DNA of 35,326 nucleotides from Anaerolineaceae bacterium (GTDB taxonomy: Bacteria; Chloroflexota; Anaerolineae; Anaerolineales; Anaerolineaceae), in contig DQHW01000028.1 of assembly GCA_003524305.1 (NCBI GenBank), positions 150,194 through 185,519 of the forward strand, in the 5' to 3' direction. Below the pieces are notes generated by a model. It made no database searches. It was not told the DNA's origin and was given only the letters and a program-made list of their open reading frames with translations. A program made the translations under genes and the position numbers. This document shows, piece by piece, positions 32,837 through 35,326 of this stretch; the stretch's first letter is position 1; every line of letters begins with the position of its first letter.

Positions 32837-33685
32837 TCACAACCGTTCAGCCACAAGAATGGATTGGTTGCCCTGCACTTTGTTTCTGACGCGCCCGCGG
32901 GTATCGGTAAAAAAAGTTTTCTCAAGTTCTTTGGAATTTTTTCGGTCAAGCAGTCGATAGCCAGACTCTGACAGTAAAAAGTTAACCACTGATTCATTCA
33001 ACCCAAACTTCAACTGTTCAATACCGTTGTCTTGCCAATCGGCCATGCCAGCCTCGCCGTATTCAAGGATCAAGCGGCTGCCGGAGCCTGTCAGCTCAAG
33101 TATGGAAGCCATGGTCTGACGTGCCAGTACTGGTTTAAGGTATTGCACTGCGCCTTCGATTAGCAGCAAGGTTTTGGAGTCTTTGATAAAGCCTGCTTTT
33201 TCCAATTTAGCGGTGACGGATTCGATTTCAAAATTGATGGGGATGAAGGTGACATTTTCTGGAATGATAATGCCGTGTTTCAAATATTGGATCGTTTTCA
33301 TCAGTTGGGTGGTTCCCGAATCCAGTTCAAAAACCCTGGCGCCGGCGAGTTGTTTGTGAAAACGCACCGCGCGTGAATCAAACCCCGCCCCCAGAATGAT
33401 GACCTGGTTGAATGTGTCTGCACCGGCTTTTTCAAACAGGTTGTCGATATATTTGGTACGCGCGATCACCCATTCATAAACCCCTTTGGGTCCGAGCAGG
33501 TATCTGAGCAATTTATCAGCATGTGGAATTTTTAATAACTTCTGCACATCTCGCGGCAGCAGCATGGGCGCGATCCAATCTCCGCTTTTCAAAAAGGGAT
33601 TGGATTCATAAAAAGAAATGGCACGGCATCCACAGGTGATGTCGGCCGTTCTGGAGGCCCTGGTTTCTATTCGGTGTATCGACAT
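32837..33685 (-). CDS. SAM-dependent methyltransferase, leucine carboxyl methyltransferase family
   Basis: A 282-aa class I methyltransferase. The SAM-binding motif is VIILGAGFDSRAVRF, followed by the acidic strand end VFELDSG and the LLLIEGAVQYL motif, where the family usually has EGVxMYL. Bacterial members commonly methylate small-molecule or polyketide-type carboxyls and hydroxyls; the substrate here is unknown. The ATG at 33685 has AAGGG 9 nt upstream. A TTG at 33694 directly abuts that site and is less likely. It stands alone between dnaK and the LacI gene. Confidence 0.85.
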   Translation of the reverse strand: MSIHRIETRASRTADITCGCRAISFYESNPFLKSGDWIAPMLLPRDVQKLLKIPHADKLLRYLLGPKGVYEWVIARTKYIDNLFEKAGADTFNQVIILGAGFDSRAVRFHKQLAGARVFELDSGTTQLMKTIQYLKHGIIIPENVTFIPINFEIESVTAKLEKAGFIKDSKTLLLIEGAVQYLKPVLARQTMASILELTGSGSRLILEYGEAGMADWQDNGIEQLKFGLNESVVNFLLSESGYRLLDRKNSKELEKTFFTDTRGRVRNKVQGNQSILVAERL

Positions 33686-33761
33686 TAGACGCAACCCTTC
33701 TGATAATCTATTTCATTAAGCATGTATACGCAGTAAGCTGGTATTAGTTTCATTATTAAAC

Positions 33762-33792
33762 AAAAAAGCGCACCTCATATGAGATGCGCTTT
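33762..33792 (-). terminator. Intrinsic terminator of dnaK
   Basis: On the minus strand AAAGCGCATCTC pairs with GAGGTGCGCTTT (one G-U pair) across a 4-nt loop and ends in a T-run (33767-33762). It begins 17 bp after the dnaK stop. Confidence 0.9.
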
Positions 33793-33808
33793 GAAAATCC
33801 GGGTTGGA

Positions 33809-35326
33809 TTACTTTTGTTCGGTGAACTCGCCGTCAATCACGTCGCCATCCGTTTTGGGGGCTTCGCCGGCTTCCGGCGCGGCTCCGCCTGGAGCTTGCT
33901 GAGCCTGGGCGTTGGCGGTCATGACCTTGCTGTATTCAGCCTGCAGTTCTTCTGTCAGACTCTTGATATTGGCAACGTCTTCACCTTTCAGGGCCTCGCG
34001 CAGCGCCTGAGCCTTGGCTTCCACACCGGATTTTTGGTCTGCGGGGATTTTGTCGCCAGCTTCTTTGATGGCTTTTTCGACCTGGTAGGCGGCGTTATCG
34101 CCGATGTTGCGGGCTTCAGCCAGTTCTTTATGTTTCAAGTCTTCGGCTTCGTGAAGCTTGGCTTCTTCGACCATGCGTTCGATGTCGTTCTTGGCCAAGT
34201 TGGTAGAGGCAGTGATGGTTACCTTTTGCTCTCGGCCGGTGGCTTTATCTTGTGCGGTGACGTTGAGGATGCCGTTGGCGTCGATGTCAAAGGTAACCTC
34301 CACTTGCGGCACACCGCGCGGCGCATTTGGGATGCCCTCCAGGCGGAAACGACCGAGGGACATGTTGTCTGTAGCCATGGGGCGTTCGCCCTGCAGAACA
34401 TGGATATCCACGGCGGTCTGGTTATCATCCGCGGTGGAAAAGATCTGCGACTTGCGGATGGGGATGGTGGTGTTGCGTTCAACCACCGGGGTCATCACCG
34501 CGCCCATGGTTTCAACACCCAGTGACAGCGGGGTTACGTCGAGCAGTAGAATGTCTTTGACTTCTCCGCCGAGTACACCACCCTGAATGGCTGCGCCAAT
34601 AGACACAACCTCATCAGGATTAACACCCTTGTTGGGTTCCTTGTTGATCAGTTTCCGCACCAGGTCCACGACCTGGGGCATGCGGCTTGAACCGCCTACG
34701 AGTACCAGTTCATCAATGTCAGCGGGTTTTAGGCTGGCATCTTTCAGTACATTTTCAAAGGGTTTATTACAACGAGCCAGCAGTTTTGCAGTCATCTGCT
34801 CAAATTTGGATCGGCTGAGTTTTAGCATTAAGTGTTTCGGACCGTTGGCATCCGCGGTGACGTAGGGCAGATTGATCTCGGTTTCCATGACGGTAGAAAG
34901 TTCGATCTTGGCTTTTTCGGCGGTTTCACGCAGACGTTGCAAGGCCTGGCGGTCTTTGCGCAAGTCAATGCCTTGCTCGCGTTGGAATTCATCCGCGGCC
35001 CAGTTGACGATGATCTCGTCCCAATCGTCGCCGCCCAGGTGAGTGTCGCCGCTGGTTGATTTGACTTCAAACACGCCCTCGCCGACCTCCAGCACGGAGA
35101 CATCGAAGGTGCCGCCACCCAGGTCGAAGACAAGGATCTTTTCGTTTTTCTTTTTATCGAGCCCGTAAGCCAATGCAGAGGCGGTGGGTTCGTTGATGAT
35201 GCGCAGCACTTCAAGACCGGCGATCTTGCCCGCGTCTTTGGTGGCCTGACGCTGGCTGTCGTTGAAGTAAGCCGGCACGGTGATCACGGCCTGGGTGACT
35301 TTTTCACCTAAAAAGGCTTCGGCATC
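33809..35326 (-). CDS. dnaK: Chaperone DnaK (Hsp70), 5' end outside window
   Basis: The ATP-dependent cytosolic chaperone DnaK. The frame is open to the window edge, so about the first 125 residues are missing. Visible ATPase motifs are VITVPAYFNDSQRQATKDAG, VFDLGGGTFDVSVLE and ELVLVGGSSRMPQV. The linker is DILLLDVTPLSLGVET (DVTPLSLG is diagnostic). The substrate-binding domain and the Gln/Ala/Gly-rich tail, ending DGDVIDGEFTEQK, are complete. No frameshift is seen. No grpE or dnaJ follows on this side. Confidence 0.97.
   Translation of the reverse strand, partial: DAEAFLGEKVTQAVITVPAYFNDSQRQATKDAGKIAGLEVLRIINEPTASALAYGLDKKKNEKILVFDLGGGTFDVSVLEVGEGVFEVKSTSGDTHLGGDDWDEIIVNWAADEFQREQGIDLRKDRQALQRLRETAEKAKIELSTVMETEINLPYVTADANGPKHLMLKLSRSKFEQMTAKLLARCNKPFENVLKDASLKPADIDELVLVGGSSRMPQVVDLVRKLINKEPNKGVNPDEVVSIGAAIQGGVLGGEVKDILLLDVTPLSLGVETMGAVMTPVVERNTTIPIRKSQIFSTADDNQTAVDIHVLQGERPMATDNMSLGRFRLEGIPNAPRGVPQVEVTFDIDANGILNVTAQDKATGREQKVTITASTNLAKNDIERMVEEAKLHEAEDLKHKELAEARNIGDNAAYQVEKAIKEAGDKIPADQKSGVEAKAQALREALKGEDVANIKSLTEELQAEYSKVMTANAQAQQAPGGAAPEAGEAPKTDGDVIDGEFTEQK

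Overview
The window reads like a chromosomal segment of an anaerobic Chloroflexota bacterium, most likely class Anaerolineae. This is an inference from gene style: very long multi-PAS/GAF sensors ending in HD-GYP, a DUF5054 glycan-type protein, LacI regulators with CCGG-centred operators, and moderate GC. No rRNA, tRNA, phage, insertion sequence or CRISPR array was found, and nothing suggests a recent island.

Layout. (1) 1-3.6 kb, + strand: a sugar-type MFS permease and a GH38-like DUF5054 protein form an operon. (2) 3.7-4.7 kb: a LiaF-like membrane protein with a Gly-Ser-rich beta domain. (3) 4.7-8.0 kb: a metal uptake regulon. A Fur/Zur-type repressor and a 62-aa CxxC membrane protein are followed by a TroA/ZnuA-type lipoprotein, an ATPase and a permease. 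The same 21-bp operator lies before the repressor (perfect palindrome) and before the binding protein (17/21 identical). (4) 8.1-8.6 kb: a cyclophilin. (5) 8.65-25.6 kb: a signalling block. It holds a PAS/GAF/HD-GYP protein and a GAF/GGDEF cyclase in one minus-strand operon, a two-gene + operon (small membrane protein plus TPR/zinc-ribbon protein), a hybrid histidine kinase with two receivers and an HPt domain, a 569-aa protein of obscure function, and a membrane-anchored SBP_bac_3/PAS/GAF/HD-GYP sensor. Both synthesis and breakdown of c-di-GMP are encoded. (6) 25.6-30.8 kb, minus strand: a catabolic operon of a P5C-dehydrogenase-like ALDH, both class I CoA-transferase subunits, a D-2-hydroxyacid dehydrogenase and a HAD hydrolase, behind a good promoter. 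(7) 31.1-32.8 kb, minus strand: a LacI regulator followed by three small ORFs. (8) 32.8-35.3 kb, minus strand: a leucine carboxyl methyltransferase-family protein and the 5'-truncated dnaK.

The most unusual object is the small-ORF cluster at 31.1-31.7 kb. Two 24-codon ORFs, 16/24 identical, and a third ORF of 77 codons with a related N-terminus recur about every 131 bp. Each has a good ribosome binding site, and each is preceded 22-23 nt upstream by a short CCGG hairpin whose closing pairs covary between copies. Two hairpins overlap full or near-full LacI-type operators, one identical over 14 bp to the operator at the regulator's own promoter. This looks like a tandemly amplified microprotein system tied to a LacI repressor.

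The gene calls are mostly secure at family level. Substrates, the identity of the regulated metal, and the microprotein function are inferences from sequence alone.
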